Below, one piece after another: positions 29,139 to 37,979 of a stretch of DNA of 64,000 bases. The stretch's first letter is position 1. Each line of letters begins with the position of its first letter. Under the pieces are notes generated by a model. The model saw only the letters and a list, made by a program, of their open reading frames with translations. It did not search any database and had not been told where the DNA came from. The position numbers were made by a program, and so were the translations under genes. The stretch is from Erwinia tasmaniensis Et1/99 (GTDB lineage: Bacteria > Pseudomonadota > Gammaproteobacteria > Enterobacterales > Enterobacteriaceae), in NCBI RefSeq assembly GCF_000026185.1, contig NC_010694.1, positions 2,046,001 through 2,110,000 of the forward strand, in the 5' to 3' direction.

Positions 29139-30185
29139 ATGAACAAAACTGATGAACTGCGGACCGCACGCATTGAGAGCCTGGTTACGCCGGCTGAATT
29201 GCAGGAGAGGTTCCCGATCGATGCGGCCATTGCCGATAACGTGACAACGTCACGAAAACGTATTACCCGTATTCTTAATGGCGAAGATCCGCGCCTGCTG
29301 GTTGTGGTTGGCCCCTGCTCTCTACATGACCCGGTGGCGGCGCTGGAATATGCTGAGCGGTTATGCACACTGCGCGAAAAATACCATTCACGTATTGAAA
29401 TCGTCATGCGCACCTATTTTGAAAAACCGCGCACGGTCGTGGGCTGGAAGGGAATGATTTCAGATCCGGATCTCGACGGCAGCTTCCGCCTCAATCATGG
29501 TCTGGCCGTGGCGCGTAAACTCCTGCTGGACATCAATGCGCTCGGTATGCCCACCGCCACTGAATTTCTCGATGTGGTGACCGGACAGTTTATTGCCGAC
29601 CTGATCAGCTGGGGGGCAATTGGTGCGCGCACGACGGAAAGCCAGATCCACCGTGAAATGGCCTCGGCGCTGTCCTGCCCGGTGGGCTTTAAAAATGGCA
29701 CCGACGGCAATATTCGCATTGCGGTGGATGCCATTCGCGCCGCGCGTGTGAGCCATATGTTCCTTTCACCAGATAAACGCGGCCAGATGACCATTTATCA
29801 AACCAGCGGAAATCCTGCGGGCCATATCATTATGCGCGGCGGCAAGACGCCCAATTATCACGCGGAAGATATCGCCGCGGCCGCAGACTGCCTGCGCGAA
29901 TTTCATTTGCCTCCCCGGCTGGTTATCGACTTCAGCCACGGCAACTGCCTGAAACAGCACCGCCGACAGAAAGAAGTCGCCGCCGATGTGGCGCAGCAAA
30001 TCCGCAATGGCTGCCAGGCGATTGCCGGCGTGATGTTCGAAAGCTTCCTGCAGGAAGGCACCCAGAAAGTTCAGCCCGGTATCCCGCTGCTTTACGGTCA
30101 GTCAATCACCGATCCCTGCCTGGGTTGGCAAGACAGCGCCGAGGTGTTGCAGCAGCTCGCGGATGCTGTAGACAGCCGCTTTTAA
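29139..30185 (+). CDS. aroH: DAHP synthase, tryptophan-sensitive type
   Basis: The first shikimate-pathway enzyme: condenses phosphoenolpyruvate and erythrose 4-phosphate to DAHP. The 348-residue length equals E. coli AroH and exceeds that of the AroG type. Family motifs VVGPCSLHDPVAALEYA, RTYFEKPRTVVGWKG, GARTTESQIHREMASALS and the metal-binding CLGW and DFSHGN blocks are intact. Assignment to the Trp-inhibited isozyme rests on overall similarity and position after ppsR. GAGAACGAG precedes the start. A strong terminator follows, so it is separate from hmuS. Confidence 0.95.
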   Translation: MNKTDELRTARIESLVTPAELQERFPIDAAIADNVTTSRKRITRILNGEDPRLLVVVGPCSLHDPVAALEYAERLCTLREKYHSRIEIVMRTYFEKPRTVVGWKGMISDPDLDGSFRLNHGLAVARKLLLDINALGMPTATEFLDVVTGQFIADLISWGAIGARTTESQIHREMASALSCPVGFKNGTDGNIRIAVDAIRAARVSHMFLSPDKRGQMTIYQTSGNPAGHIIMRGGKTPNYHAEDIAAAADCLREFHLPPRLVIDFSHGNCLKQHRRQKEVAADVAQQIRNGCQAIAGVMFESFLQEGTQKVQPGIPLLYGQSITDPCLGWQDSAEVLQQLADAVDSRF

Positions 30186-30192
30186 TCGACCG

Positions 30193-30225
30193 GGCTGGCC
30201 CCCGGCGGGCCAGCCTGTTTTGTTT
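30193..30225 (+). terminator. Terminator of aroH
   Basis: GGCTGGCC (30193-30200) and GGCCAGCC (30208-30215) around CCCGGCG, followed by TGTTTTGTTT. Confidence 0.85.
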
Positions 30226-30281
30226 ATCTCCCTATCCCCTCCGCACCGACTATTTCCCCTTGCGCGCCGCATCTTTTTGTT

Positions 30282-30300
30282 GATAATGATTATCATTCTG
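30282..30300. promoter_or_regulatory. Fur box of the hmuSTUV operon
   Basis: GATAATGATTATCATTCTG matches the Fur consensus at 16 of 19 positions. It lies 41 bp before hmuS and must be its operator, since aroH upstream ends with a terminator. Confidence 0.85.
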
Positions 30301-30341
30301 AATATGGACACGTCCGCTATCCCTCTGTAAGGACCACACAA

Positions 30342-31379
30342 ATGACAGCACAATATCAACGTTATATTGAACTCAAAGCGCAACACCCGAAGAAATATGC
30401 GCGCGATCTGGCAGCATTAATGGGTATCAGCGAGGCGGAATTGACCGCTATCCGCTCAGGACACGAGGCGCAGCCATTACGTCCAGAGATGCGCGAACTG
30501 TTGCACGCTCTTGAGGCCGTGGGTGAAACAAAATGTATTACCCGTAATGAATATGCGGTGCATGAACATCTCGGCGTCTTCAGTCATGTTCATATCAATG
30601 CCCATGCCGGGATCGTACTTAATCCGCGCGCCCTCGATCTGCGCGTGTTCGTCAATCAGTGGGCCAGCGTGTTTCATTTACAAGAAATGACCGGCCATGG
30701 CGAGCGCCAGAGCCTCCAGTTTTTTGACCAGCATGGCGATGCGGTACTGAAAGTTTACGCCACGCAGAACACCCATACTGAAGCCTGGCAGCAGCTGATT
30801 GCGCGCTTCCGTGACGAAGCCCCGACGGATCTCAGCGTAACCCCAGTTCTCGCGCCGCGATATGCTGACGATTTTGATGCCGCACTGCTGGAAAAAGAGT
30901 GGCGTGAGATGACCGACGTCCATCAATTCTTCCGCCTGCTCAAAAAGCACGGCGTTTCTCGCCAGCAGGCATTTCATGCGGTTGGCAGCGACCTGGCACA
31001 GCGGATAGACAATGGCTCCCTGTCCTCACTGCTGGAAAGCGTGCGGGTGCAGGGGAATGAAATCATGATCTTTGTCGGCAACCGTGCCTGCACGCAGATC
31101 TTCACCGGGAAGATCGAAAAGCTGACGCCAATGGACAACTGGCTGAACACTTTCAATGCGGCCTTTACTCTGCACCTACAGGAGCAGCAGATCGCTGAAA
31201 GCTGGATAACGCGGAAACCCACCGTCGACGGCATCGTTACCAGCCTGGAGCTGTTTGCCGCTGACGGCACACAAATCGCCCAGCTATTTGGTCAGCGCAG
31301 TGAAGGCCAGCCGGAGCAGCCCGAATGGCGTCAACAGCTCACCAACCTGGCTCTGACGACTGACGGGGCCACGGCATGA
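30342..31379 (+). CDS. hmuS: Heme utilisation/degradation protein HmuS (HemS)
   Basis: A cytosolic heme-binding protein of the HemS/ChuS family that degrades or traffics heme once it is inside the cell. The 345-residue chain is the usual length and has two repeat halves (about 1-165 and 175-340), each beginning a similar beta-rich fold; the family features RNEYAVHEHLG near 65 and the C-terminal ESWITRKPTVDGIVTSLELF are seen. The proposed heme-ligand His lies in the C-terminal half. First gene of the operon, with a Fur box just upstream, and overlapping hmuT by 4 bp (ATGA). Confidence 0.9.
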   Translation: MTAQYQRYIELKAQHPKKYARDLAALMGISEAELTAIRSGHEAQPLRPEMRELLHALEAVGETKCITRNEYAVHEHLGVFSHVHINAHAGIVLNPRALDLRVFVNQWASVFHLQEMTGHGERQSLQFFDQHGDAVLKVYATQNTHTEAWQQLIARFRDEAPTDLSVTPVLAPRYADDFDAALLEKEWREMTDVHQFFRLLKKHGVSRQQAFHAVGSDLAQRIDNGSLSSLLESVRVQGNEIMIFVGNRACTQIFTGKIEKLTPMDNWLNTFNAAFTLHLQEQQIAESWITRKPTVDGIVTSLELFAADGTQIAQLFGQRSEGQPEQPEWRQQLTNLALTTDGATA

Positions 31380-32197
31380 AATCCCCTTTCGCCGCGCTGT
31401 TCACTTTATTCCTGACATTCTGTGCCAGCGCAACGGAGCGTATCGTCAGTATTGGTGGCGATGTCACCCAGATTATCTACGCCCTCGACGCGCAGCAGGA
31501 GTTGGTGGCCCGCGACAGCACCAGCCTGCATCCTGCGGTGGTGCAGAAGCTGCCCGACGTGGGCTACATGCGCCAGCTGAATGCGGAGGGCATTCTCGCC
31601 CTCGAGCCCACGCTGGTGATTGCCAGCGAACTGGCAAAGCCCACCCTGGCGCTACAGCAGGTTGAGAAGAGCGGCGTCAGGGTGATCACTATCACCGGGC
31701 AACCCCGTATCGACGCGATTGCAGAGAAGATCCACGCGGTCGCCGCGGCCTTGCATCGTGAAGAGGACGGCCAGGCTTTGCAGGAAAAGGTGAAAATGCA
31801 GCTCAGCAGCGTGCCAGGCCGCCCTTTGCCGATAAAAGTCCTGTTTATTCTGGCACATCAGGGAATGGGAACGATGGGTGCCGGCAGCGGCACCTCTGCC
31901 GATGCGGCGATCCTTGCGGCCGGATTGCAGAACGCCATGAGCGGGATAGAGCGCTACCAGCCATTATCCCAGGAGGGGGTGATAGCCAGCGCACCACAGC
32001 TGATCGTCGCCACCACTGACGGCATACGCACTCTGGGTGGTTCAGAAAACTTGTGGAAACTACCCGGTATCGCGATGACGCCGGCAGGGAAAGCACGGCA
32101 GCTGTTGATTGTTGATGATATGGCGTTGACGGGTTTTGGTATCGATACCCCGGCAGCCATCCTTCGATTACGCCAGGCTGCGGAAGCCGTGCCGTGA
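31376..32197 (+). CDS. hmuT: Heme ABC transporter periplasmic binding protein HmuT
   Basis: Picks up heme in the periplasm and delivers it to HmuUV. The 273-residue protein starts with a signal peptide (SPFAALFTLFLTFCASA, likely cleaved after ASA) and continues with the helical-backbone binding fold of the FepB/BtuF class: RIVSIGGDVTQIIYAL near residue 22, and the conserved VGYMRQLNAEGILALEPTLVI read as separate short motifs. The start ATG overlaps the hmuS stop and the end overlaps hmuU by 4 bp (GTGA), so the four genes are translationally coupled. Confidence 0.9.
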   Translation: MKSPFAALFTLFLTFCASATERIVSIGGDVTQIIYALDAQQELVARDSTSLHPAVVQKLPDVGYMRQLNAEGILALEPTLVIASELAKPTLALQQVEKSGVRVITITGQPRIDAIAEKIHAVAAALHREEDGQALQEKVKMQLSSVPGRPLPIKVLFILAHQGMGTMGAGSGTSADAAILAAGLQNAMSGIERYQPLSQEGVIASAPQLIVATTDGIRTLGGSENLWKLPGIAMTPAGKARQLLIVDDMALTGFGIDTPAAILRLRQAAEAVP

Positions 32198-33195
32198 GAT
32201 TAACACATCCCCGACGCTGGCTTTGCATGCTGGCCCTTTTGTTGCTTACGCTGACCGTCACCGCCGCTAATATCGGCCCTATGAAGCTGTCGCTTCCCCT
32301 GTTATGGCAGGCGGGCAGCGACAGCATCCTTTGGCAGATCTGGTCCGGCATCCGCCTGCCGCGCGTTTTGCTGGCGGTGTTGGTCGGCGGTGCGCTGGCC
32401 CTGTCCGGCTGCGTCATGCAGGGGTTGTTCCGCAATCCCCTGGCCGACCCTGGCCTGCTGGGCATCAGCAGCGGTGCCGCCCTGGCCGTGGCCGTTTCGA
32501 TTGTGCTCTCATTCTCTCTGCCGGGCGTACTGATGTTGTATCTGCCGCTGCTGGCTGCGTTTTTCGGCAGTCTGGCCGTCACGCTGGTCATCTTTCTGCT
32601 CAGCCGTAAAGGAACGGGTGGCCTGAGCCGATTGCTGCTGGTCGGCATTGCGATAAATGCCCTGTGCGGTGCAGCCGTTGGCGTGTTGTCGTGGTTGAGT
32701 AACGATCAGCAGCTACGCCAGCTTTCGCTCTGGGGAATGGGCAGTCTGGGTCAGGCGCAGTGGTCAACGGTGCTGCTCTGTGCCTCCGTGGTACTGCCAT
32801 GTATGGTGCTGGTGCAACGCCTGGCAAATCGTCTTAATATCCTGCAGCTGGGTGACGAGGAGGCTCACTACCTCGGCGTTGACGTTCCGCGCACGCAGCG
32901 CTATCTGCTGGTGTTCAGCGCGTTGCTGGTGGCGGCTGCCGTTGCGGTGAGCGGCGTGATTGGCTTTATTGGCCTGGTCGTGCCGCATCTGATGCGCTTT
33001 TGCCTCGGCGGCGACCATCGCTGGCTGCTGCCCTCTTCATTACTTAGTGGCGCGCTGCTGCTGCTACTGGCGGATACCCTTGCCCGAACGCTGGTCGCTC
33101 CGGCAGAAATGCCGGTGGGGCTGCTGACCAGCCTGATTGGCGGTCCCTGGTTCCTGTGGCTGATCTTACGTCGACAGGGAGGCCTGAATGGATGA
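32194..33195 (+). CDS. hmuU: Heme ABC transporter permease HmuU
   Basis: A FecCD-family inner-membrane permease of 333 residues that starts with GTG at 32194. About ten hydrophobic segments are visible, beginning LCMLALLLLTLTVTAAN. Family motifs LPRVLLAVLVGGALALSGCV, NPLADPGLLGISSGAALAV and GFIGLVVPHLMR (coupling region) are intact. It overlaps hmuT at the start and hmuV by 8 bp at the end. Pairs with HmuV to import heme. Confidence 0.93.
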   Translation: MRLTHPRRWLCMLALLLLTLTVTAANIGPMKLSLPLLWQAGSDSILWQIWSGIRLPRVLLAVLVGGALALSGCVMQGLFRNPLADPGLLGISSGAALAVAVSIVLSFSLPGVLMLYLPLLAAFFGSLAVTLVIFLLSRKGTGGLSRLLLVGIAINALCGAAVGVLSWLSNDQQLRQLSLWGMGSLGQAQWSTVLLCASVVLPCMVLVQRLANRLNILQLGDEEAHYLGVDVPRTQRYLLVFSALLVAAAVAVSGVIGFIGLVVPHLMRFCLGGDHRWLLPSSLLSGALLLLLADTLARTLVAPAEMPVGLLTSLIGGPWFLWLILRRQGGLNG

Positions 33196-33967
33196 TGTAC
33201 TGACAGCAAATGGGTTGAGTTACCGCCGGGGGCAGCGCTGGTTGATAGAGGATATTTCACTGAACCTGCGTTTAGGCGAAATGGTTTCGCTGATCGGCCC
33301 CAACGGGGCAGGTAAATCCACGCTGCTGCGCCTGTTAAGCGGATTTCTCCCCCCTGATCATGGTCAGTGCCTGCTGAATAACCAACCGATAGCACGCTGG
33401 CCCGCCGGGCAATTGGCGCAGCTGCGTGCGGTGATGCGTCAGCAGAGCAGCATGGCTTTTCCGCTCCGCGTTAGCGATGTGGTCGCGATGGGACGCGCGC
33501 CCTGGCCCCAGCAGGCGGTTAAACCGGTGGTGGAGCGGGTAATGACCCTGACAGGCTGTGCCGAACTGGCCAGCCGCGACTATCTGCAGCTTTCCGGCGG
33601 GGAGCAACAGCGGGTACAGCTCGCCAGAGCGCTGGCGCAATTGTGGCGTCAGGACGGGCCACGCGGCTGGTTGTTCCTCGATGAACCAACTTCAGCATTG
33701 GATCTTTACCATCAGCAGCACCTGCTGCGCCTGCTCTTCCGCCTGACGCGTGAACACCCGCTCAGCGTTTGCTGCGTGCTGCATGACCTGAACCTTGCCG
33801 CCCTGTGGTCAGATCGCGTGATGCTACTGGCCGACGGGCGGCTGGTTGCGCAGGGCGCGCCAGAAGATGTGGTAAACGAAACAATGCTGACCCGTTGGTA
33901 TCACGCCGATGTGATGGTTCACCCGCATCGCAGCGAAGGGGTGCCCCAGGTGTCATTACGGCGTTAG
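33188..33967 (+). CDS. hmuV: Heme ABC transporter ATPase HmuV
   Basis: The ATP-binding subunit of the heme importer (259 residues). It shows Walker [10 protein letters not shown] near residue 38, the Q-loop QQSSMAFPL, the signature [15 protein letters not shown], Walker [13 protein letters not shown] and an H-loop [11 protein letters not shown]. Last gene of the operon; its stop overlaps the stop of the convergent selO by 4 bp. No TonB-dependent heme receptor is encoded beside it in this window. Confidence 0.94.
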   Translation: MDDVLTANGLSYRRGQRWLIEDISLNLRLGEMVSLIGPNGAGKSTLLRLLSGFLPPDHGQCLLNNQPIARWPAGQLAQLRAVMRQQSSMAFPLRVSDVVAMGRAPWPQQAVKPVVERVMTLTGCAELASRDYLQLSGGEQQRVQLARALAQLWRQDGPRGWLFLDEPTSALDLYHQQHLLRLLFRLTREHPLSVCCVLHDLNLAALWSDRVMLLADGRLVAQGAPEDVVNETMLTRWYHADVMVHPHRSEGVPQVSLRR

Positions 33968-35403
33968 CTTGAGCAGCTGACTTCCAGCTTTTTGCCCCAG
34001 TCGGGCGGGCGTTGCGCCAGGTCCGCATATTCTGGCGCATCGTCAAACGGCCGCGAGAGGGCCTGATGCAGTCGTGCTAACACACTAATATCATCCTGTT
34101 CAGCCCGTTCTATTGCCTGCTGCGCCAGATAGTTACGCAACACCAGCGCCGGATTTGCCAGCTTCATCGTCTGCTGACGTTCCTCATCGCTGCGCTCCTC
34201 CTGCAGCACCCGTTGGCGCCAGACGTTATACCAGCTGTCGAAGGCGTCACGGTCGATAAACTCATCGCGCATTGGCGAGCGTAACTGGAGCTGCTCACTC
34301 TGGCTAAGCTGACGGAACGTACGCGTGTAGTCACTGCCCTCTTTGGTCATTAGCGACAGCAGCCCGGTGAGAATATTATTGTCGTCCTTCGCGGGGGTCA
34401 GCAGCCCCAGTTTTGCGCGCATCTTTTCCCCCCAGCAGCGCATAAGCTCCGGCTCATAGCCTGCCAGGGCCTGTTTAAGCTGCTGTGGGCTCATCAGGCC
34501 TGAAAGCGCATGAGCCAGACGATTCAAATTCCACAGGCCGATCATGGGTTGATTTTCGAAACTGTAGCGGCCCTGGTGGTCAGAATGATTGCAGATCAAA
34601 TCCGGCCGGTAGTCGTCGAGAAAACCGTAGGGGCCATAATCAAACGTCAGGCCGAGGATCGACATATTGTCCGTGTTCATGACGCCGTGCGCAAAACCGA
34701 CGCTTTGCCAGCCGGCAATCATCCGCGCGGTACGCTGAACCACATCGCTAAACCACAGTAAATACCTGTCTTTCTCCTGCACTAATTCAGGCCAGTGGTG
34801 CCGGATCACATAGTCAGCCAGTTGCGTCACTTTCTCCGTTTGGCCCTGATAATAGTAATGCTCAAAGTGACCAAAGCGAACGTGGCTTTCCGCCACGCGC
34901 AGCAGCATTGCGCCAGCCTCTGTGGTTTCACGATAGACCGGTTCATCACTGGTCACCACGGTCAGCGCCCTTGAGGTTGGGATGCCGAGATGATACATCG
35001 CCTCACCGGCAAGAAATTCGCGCAGGGTCGAACGCAACACCGCCCGCCCATCCCCCATGCGTGAATACGGCGTAAGGCCTGCCCCTTTCAGATGCCAGTC
35101 AAATTTTCGCCCGTCGGGCAGCTGCTGCTCCCCGAGCAGCAGCCCACGCCCGTCGCCCAACTGCCCTGCCCAGACGCCGAACTGATGCCCGCTGTAGACC
35201 TGCGCCAGTGGCTGCATACCTTCGGCTAAACGCTCGCCGCTCCACAGCCCCACGTTTTGTGCATCAAACAGGCGCTCATCCAGCCCCAGGTCCTGCGCCA
35301 GTTCGGCGCTGTAATACAGCAGGCGCGCATTTTTAAGCGGCATGGGTCGCAGTGTGGTGTGAAAGCCATTCAGCTCATTCAACCAGGTATTATTAAATTG
35401 CAT
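33964..35403 (-). CDS. selO: Protein adenylyltransferase SelO (YdiU)
   Basis: A pseudokinase-fold enzyme that transfers AMP from ATP to protein Ser, Thr or Tyr. The 479-residue reading from ATG 35403 ([11 protein letters not shown]) fits E. coli SelO (478); an extra 11 residues upstream are not needed, as GGGAGAGG precedes this ATG. Motifs include [12 protein letters not shown] near residue 100, [19 protein letters not shown], and [12 protein letters not shown] (catalytic loop). It ends LEVSCSS, where many bacterial and eukaryotic SelO have a redox Cys or selenocysteine near the end. It sits where E. coli ydiU sits, though heme genes replace hemP next door. Confidence 0.95.
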   Translation of the reverse strand: MQFNNTWLNELNGFHTTLRPMPLKNARLLYYSAELAQDLGLDERLFDAQNVGLWSGERLAEGMQPLAQVYSGHQFGVWAGQLGDGRGLLLGEQQLPDGRKFDWHLKGAGLTPYSRMGDGRAVLRSTLREFLAGEAMYHLGIPTSRALTVVTSDEPVYRETTEAGAMLLRVAESHVRFGHFEHYYYQGQTEKVTQLADYVIRHHWPELVQEKDRYLLWFSDVVQRTARMIAGWQSVGFAHGVMNTDNMSILGLTFDYGPYGFLDDYRPDLICNHSDHQGRYSFENQPMIGLWNLNRLAHALSGLMSPQQLKQALAGYEPELMRCWGEKMRAKLGLLTPAKDDNNILTGLLSLMTKEGSDYTRTFRQLSQSEQLQLRSPMRDEFIDRDAFDSWYNVWRQRVLQEERSDEERQQTMKLANPALVLRNYLAQQAIERAEQDDISVLARLHQALSRPFDDAPEYADLAQRPPDWGKKLEVSCSS

Positions 35404-35504
35404 GACGCCTCTCCCAGCGCTATCGGGAACCGCCACGGCGGCGATCTATTCTGCTCAGTGTAAAGCGCCAGACGGCGGCAAAACACCGACTAACATAAGG
35501 GGTA

Positions 35505-36257
35505 TCATATAGCGGGTTCTAACAGGTGATAAGGCGCTTCCAGCAGGCGCGTCAACGTTTCTTCAGGTTCGTTGATAAATATTGCCCCCTGAATACCGTC
35601 GAAAGCAAACGGACGAACGGTTTGCAGGTCGGCGAAGTTATCTATTCCCTGCACCACGACTTCCTGACAATGAGGTTTAATGTGCTCAAGAATAGCGCCA
35701 ATAAATGGCTGAAAGGACAAGCGCCTGATGCCACGATGAATAAAACTCTTATCCAGTTTAATACGATAAAAGAGATCGTCGAAAATGGCTTTAGACGTTG
35801 CCTGACCCGCTCCGTAATTATTCAGGCTTAAACTAAAACCTTCACGCAGGCCCAGCAGATAATGATTAGCATCTCCGGCCTTCAAACCAGGAAAATTCTC
35901 ACTAATTCCCAGTTCAACACAGTTGAGCAGGCGCATCTTCTTAAGTAATAAATCGCTTTCCAGGATGGTTTTGGCCAGCGCGATGTCAATATTAATGGCA
36001 ACGTTGACGTTGTGTTGAATAAAGAAGTCATGATGTCTGGCGATGATATTAATTTTATCCTGCATCAAACGTAGGCGCTGCTGGTCATTAAGCTGAGGAG
36101 TTAAAATTTCCTGCGGGATCGACACGTTGGCCGCCGCATGAGTAAAGTGAGTTAACATTTCGACAGACATTAGTTGCCCGTCTGGTGCATAAATCGGACA
36201 GAAACCGTTATGAGTTTTATAATCCGCCTGCAGATGGATTTTCATTTCATTCGCCAT
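35505..36257 (-). CDS. ydiV: Degenerate EAL-domain protein, YdiV/RflP-like
   Basis: A homologue of YdiV (RflP), the EAL-like protein that in Salmonella and E. coli binds FlhD and blocks flagellar gene expression. The 250-residue protein aligns along its length: VEMLTHFTHAAA near residue 32 where active EAL enzymes have the EAL signature, a NINIDIALA block, ELGISENFPGL, and LDKSFIHRG near 170. The missing EAL signature and metal ligands suggest no c-di-GMP hydrolysis, as known for YdiV. Starts at 36257 and 36245 are both possible; GGAG lies 13 bp before the first. A perfect FNR box lies about 290 bp upstream. Confidence 0.85.
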   Translation of the reverse strand: MANEMKIHLQADYKTHNGFCPIYAPDGQLMSVEMLTHFTHAAANVSIPQEILTPQLNDQQRLRLMQDKINIIARHHDFFIQHNVNVAINIDIALAKTILESDLLLKKMRLLNCVELGISENFPGLKAGDANHYLLGLREGFSLSLNNYGAGQATSKAIFDDLFYRIKLDKSFIHRGIRRLSFQPFIGAILEHIKPHCQEVVVQGIDNFADLQTVRPFAFDGIQGAIFINEPEETLTRLLEAPYHLLEPAI

Positions 36258-36469
36258 TTTAAGCGGTGATCTCCGCAACCTGTATTCAACAACAGGACAA
36301 GCGCTTCGTCATCCCGTCGTCATTCAACTATTTTTGCTCATACTTACATTCCGGATCGCTAAACTATCACAAAAATACCACAAACAGTCCTTACCCGTGT
36401 CATCTTAATGAAAAGGGAGAATCTGTTATAGGCATTTAGTTCATCACTTCTTAACTAAAAAGGAGACTG

Positions 36470-36502
36470 ATGCTTCATAAAATAACACTTAAGGGGAATT
36501 AA
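36470..36502 (+). CDS. Possible 10-residue micro-ORF
   Basis: ATG at 36470 is preceded by AAAAGGAGACTG, an excellent ribosome site with 4-bp spacing, and reads MLHKITLKGN to a TAA. There is no gene downstream on this strand that it could lead. Likely chance, but the ribosome site is as good as any in the window. Confidence 0.2.
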   Translation: MLHKITLKGN

Positions 36503-36542
36503 CCTCATTTCGCAATGACCGTCCCCGCTTGCGCTAACATGG

Positions 36543-36556
36543 TTGATATAAATCAA
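36543..36556. promoter_or_regulatory. FNR box
   Basis: TTGAT-ATAA-ATCAA matches the FNR consensus TTGATNNNNATCAA at every position. It lies downstream of nlpC and upstream of ydiV, so ydiV is the likely target. Oxygen-dependent control of ydiV is inference. Confidence 0.7.
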
Positions 36557-36595
36557 ATGGCGCTAAAATCGGCATTCAGACAGGTAGATAAAAGA

Positions 36596-37054
36596 TTAAA
36601 TTCGTCGTGCCTGCCAGAAAACTTTACGCCAGTAAACATTATCCAATGATGAGCGTGTGACTCCGCGACTGGTTGAGGCATGAATGAAATAACTATCCGT
36701 GTCATAAATGCCAACATGCAGTCCATTTTCCCCGCTGCCGGTTTTAAAGAAAACCAGATCGCCCGGCAACAGCTGTGACTTATCAATACGTGTCCCGATC
36801 CCGGTCTGCGCTGACGTGGTGCGCGGTAATTGCAAATTGAAACGCTCGCGGAAAGTCAGATAAACAAATCCAGAACAATCAACGCCGCCACGATCCATAC
36901 CACCATAGTGGTATGGCGCACCACGCCATTGCCCAAGCTGGTCGTTTAACTGCGCAATAACGGTAATAGAATCTGCAAGCCTTGAATTCGGTGCGGGTGC
37001 ACGGCTGCTACAGCCGGCCAGAACCATGACGATCAACAGTAGGAAAAAACGCAT
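36596..37054 (-). CDS. nlpC: NlpC/P60 family lipoprotein NlpC
   Basis: A small cell-wall endopeptidase-type lipoprotein of 152 residues, close to E. coli's 154. It has a signal peptide with lipobox VLAGC and mature start CSSRAPAPNS, then a short linker and the NlpC/P60 fold: catalytic Cys in VDCSGFVYLTF near residue 70, ELLPGDLVFF-type block QLLPGDLVFFKTGSG, and His in GLHVGIYDTD, ending FWQARRI. ATG 37054 follows AAAGGACCGTGC. In E. coli it precedes btuD; here btuE comes next and btuC/btuD are not found. Confidence 0.95.
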   Translation of the reverse strand: MRFFLLLIVMVLAGCSSRAPAPNSRLADSITVIAQLNDQLGQWRGAPYHYGGMDRGGVDCSGFVYLTFRERFNLQLPRTTSAQTGIGTRIDKSQLLPGDLVFFKTGSGENGLHVGIYDTDSYFIHASTSRGVTRSSLDNVYWRKVFWQARRI

Positions 37055-37287
37055 TATGCACGGTCCTTTATTGCTCATGGTTCTAATTTAGCGGCCAACC
37101 CGTAGGCTGGCAACTTTTGCCGTTGATCAAACCAGGCATGACCTGCCCATACTGTCGATAGTTGGGCTGATTTCGGCCAGGATGTGACCGACGCCCTTCA
37201 GAACGCGGATAAGGCCTGAACGCCCCTGCTGTAGCCCGTGCTAAAATGGGCGGCGAGGGATAGCGCCACTCGTCATATCAACCTGGG

Positions 37288-37833
37288 TTAGTGGCCCAGC
37301 GCCTTGCCGATACACTCCAACAGACGCGGGTCATTAGGCTCCATGTCGGGAGAAAAGCGCCCGACAACCTGACCATCACGATCGATGATAAACTTCTCAA
37401 AATTCCATAAAACGTCACCATACTCTTTCGGAGCGCGGCCTTTGCTGGCCATTTTTGCAGCAAACCCACTATTTTCAGGGGCAACAGTGTCCGGACGTGC
37501 CGCAATAAGCTTTGCATATAGCGAATGCCGCTGCGGGCCGTTCACCTCAATTTTACTGAACATCGGGAAGCTCACACCGTAGGTAGTGCTGCAAAACGTT
37601 TTGATCTCGGCTTCGCTACCCGGCTCCTGCTCGAGAAAAGCATTGCAGGGAAATCCCAGGATTGTCAGCCCCAGTGAATGGAGCTTTTTCTGTAAATTTT
37701 CCAGCTGTTCATATTGCGGCGTCAGGCCACATTTTGATGCCACATTGACCACCAGCAGCACTTCTCCCTGCCACTGGGCCAGCGTTGTTTTTTCGCCGTC
37801 CAGTGTCACCAGCTCGGTTTCAAATAAGCTCAT
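37288..37833 (-). CDS. btuE: Glutathione peroxidase-like protein BtuE
   Basis: A thiol peroxidase of the glutathione-peroxidase family that reduces hydroperoxides. The 181-residue reading from ATG 37833 (MSLFETELVTLDG) has AGGA upstream. The active-site Cys (replacing selenocysteine) is in NVASKCGLTPQY near residue 37, followed by LGFPCNAFLEQEPGS (Gln and resolving Cys region) and LWNFEKFIIDRDG with the Trp/Asn of the tetrad. Named btuE because E. coli places it inside the B12 uptake operon, but the transporter genes btuC and btuD that flank it there are absent here. Confidence 0.95.
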   Translation of the reverse strand: MSLFETELVTLDGEKTTLAQWQGEVLLVVNVASKCGLTPQYEQLENLQKKLHSLGLTILGFPCNAFLEQEPGSEAEIKTFCSTTYGVSFPMFSKIEVNGPQRHSLYAKLIAARPDTVAPENSGFAAKMASKGRAPKEYGDVLWNFEKFIIDRDGQVVGRFSPDMEPNDPRLLECIGKALGH

Positions 37834-37942
37834 CTTTTTTCCTGTTAGCTGTGGAGATAACAACCGCTTTCCTCATTTGAGGCCCCCTGACCGCCAGTTT
37901 TAAAACATCTTTACCGCTTCAGGCCCTATATCGAACGCAATG

Positions 37943-37967
37943 AAAAAGGCCGCTTGCGCGGCCTTTT
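37943..37967 (-). terminator. Terminator after ihfA
   Basis: AAAAGGCCGC (37944-37953) and GCGGCCTTTT (37958-37967) around TTGC form a symmetric hairpin with T-runs on both strands, 12 bp past the ihfA stop. Confidence 0.88.
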
Positions 37968-37979
37968 GAACAACTGTCT

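Larger units (their letters stand above)
36258..36595. other. ydiV-nlpC intergenic region
   Basis: A 338-bp gap. It contains a perfect FNR box at 36543-36556 and, on the plus strand, a 10-codon frame behind AAGGAG (36470-36502; MLHKITLKGN). No other gene is visible. The promoter of ydiV must lie here. Confidence 0.5.

Noticed and set aside
29124..29139. TrpR-like operator (TTCTAGAGAACGAG) next to aroH
   Set aside because: Eleven of 14 positions match the E. coli aroH operator core, but it overlaps the ribosome binding site rather than a promoter and its right half is poor, so it may be chance.
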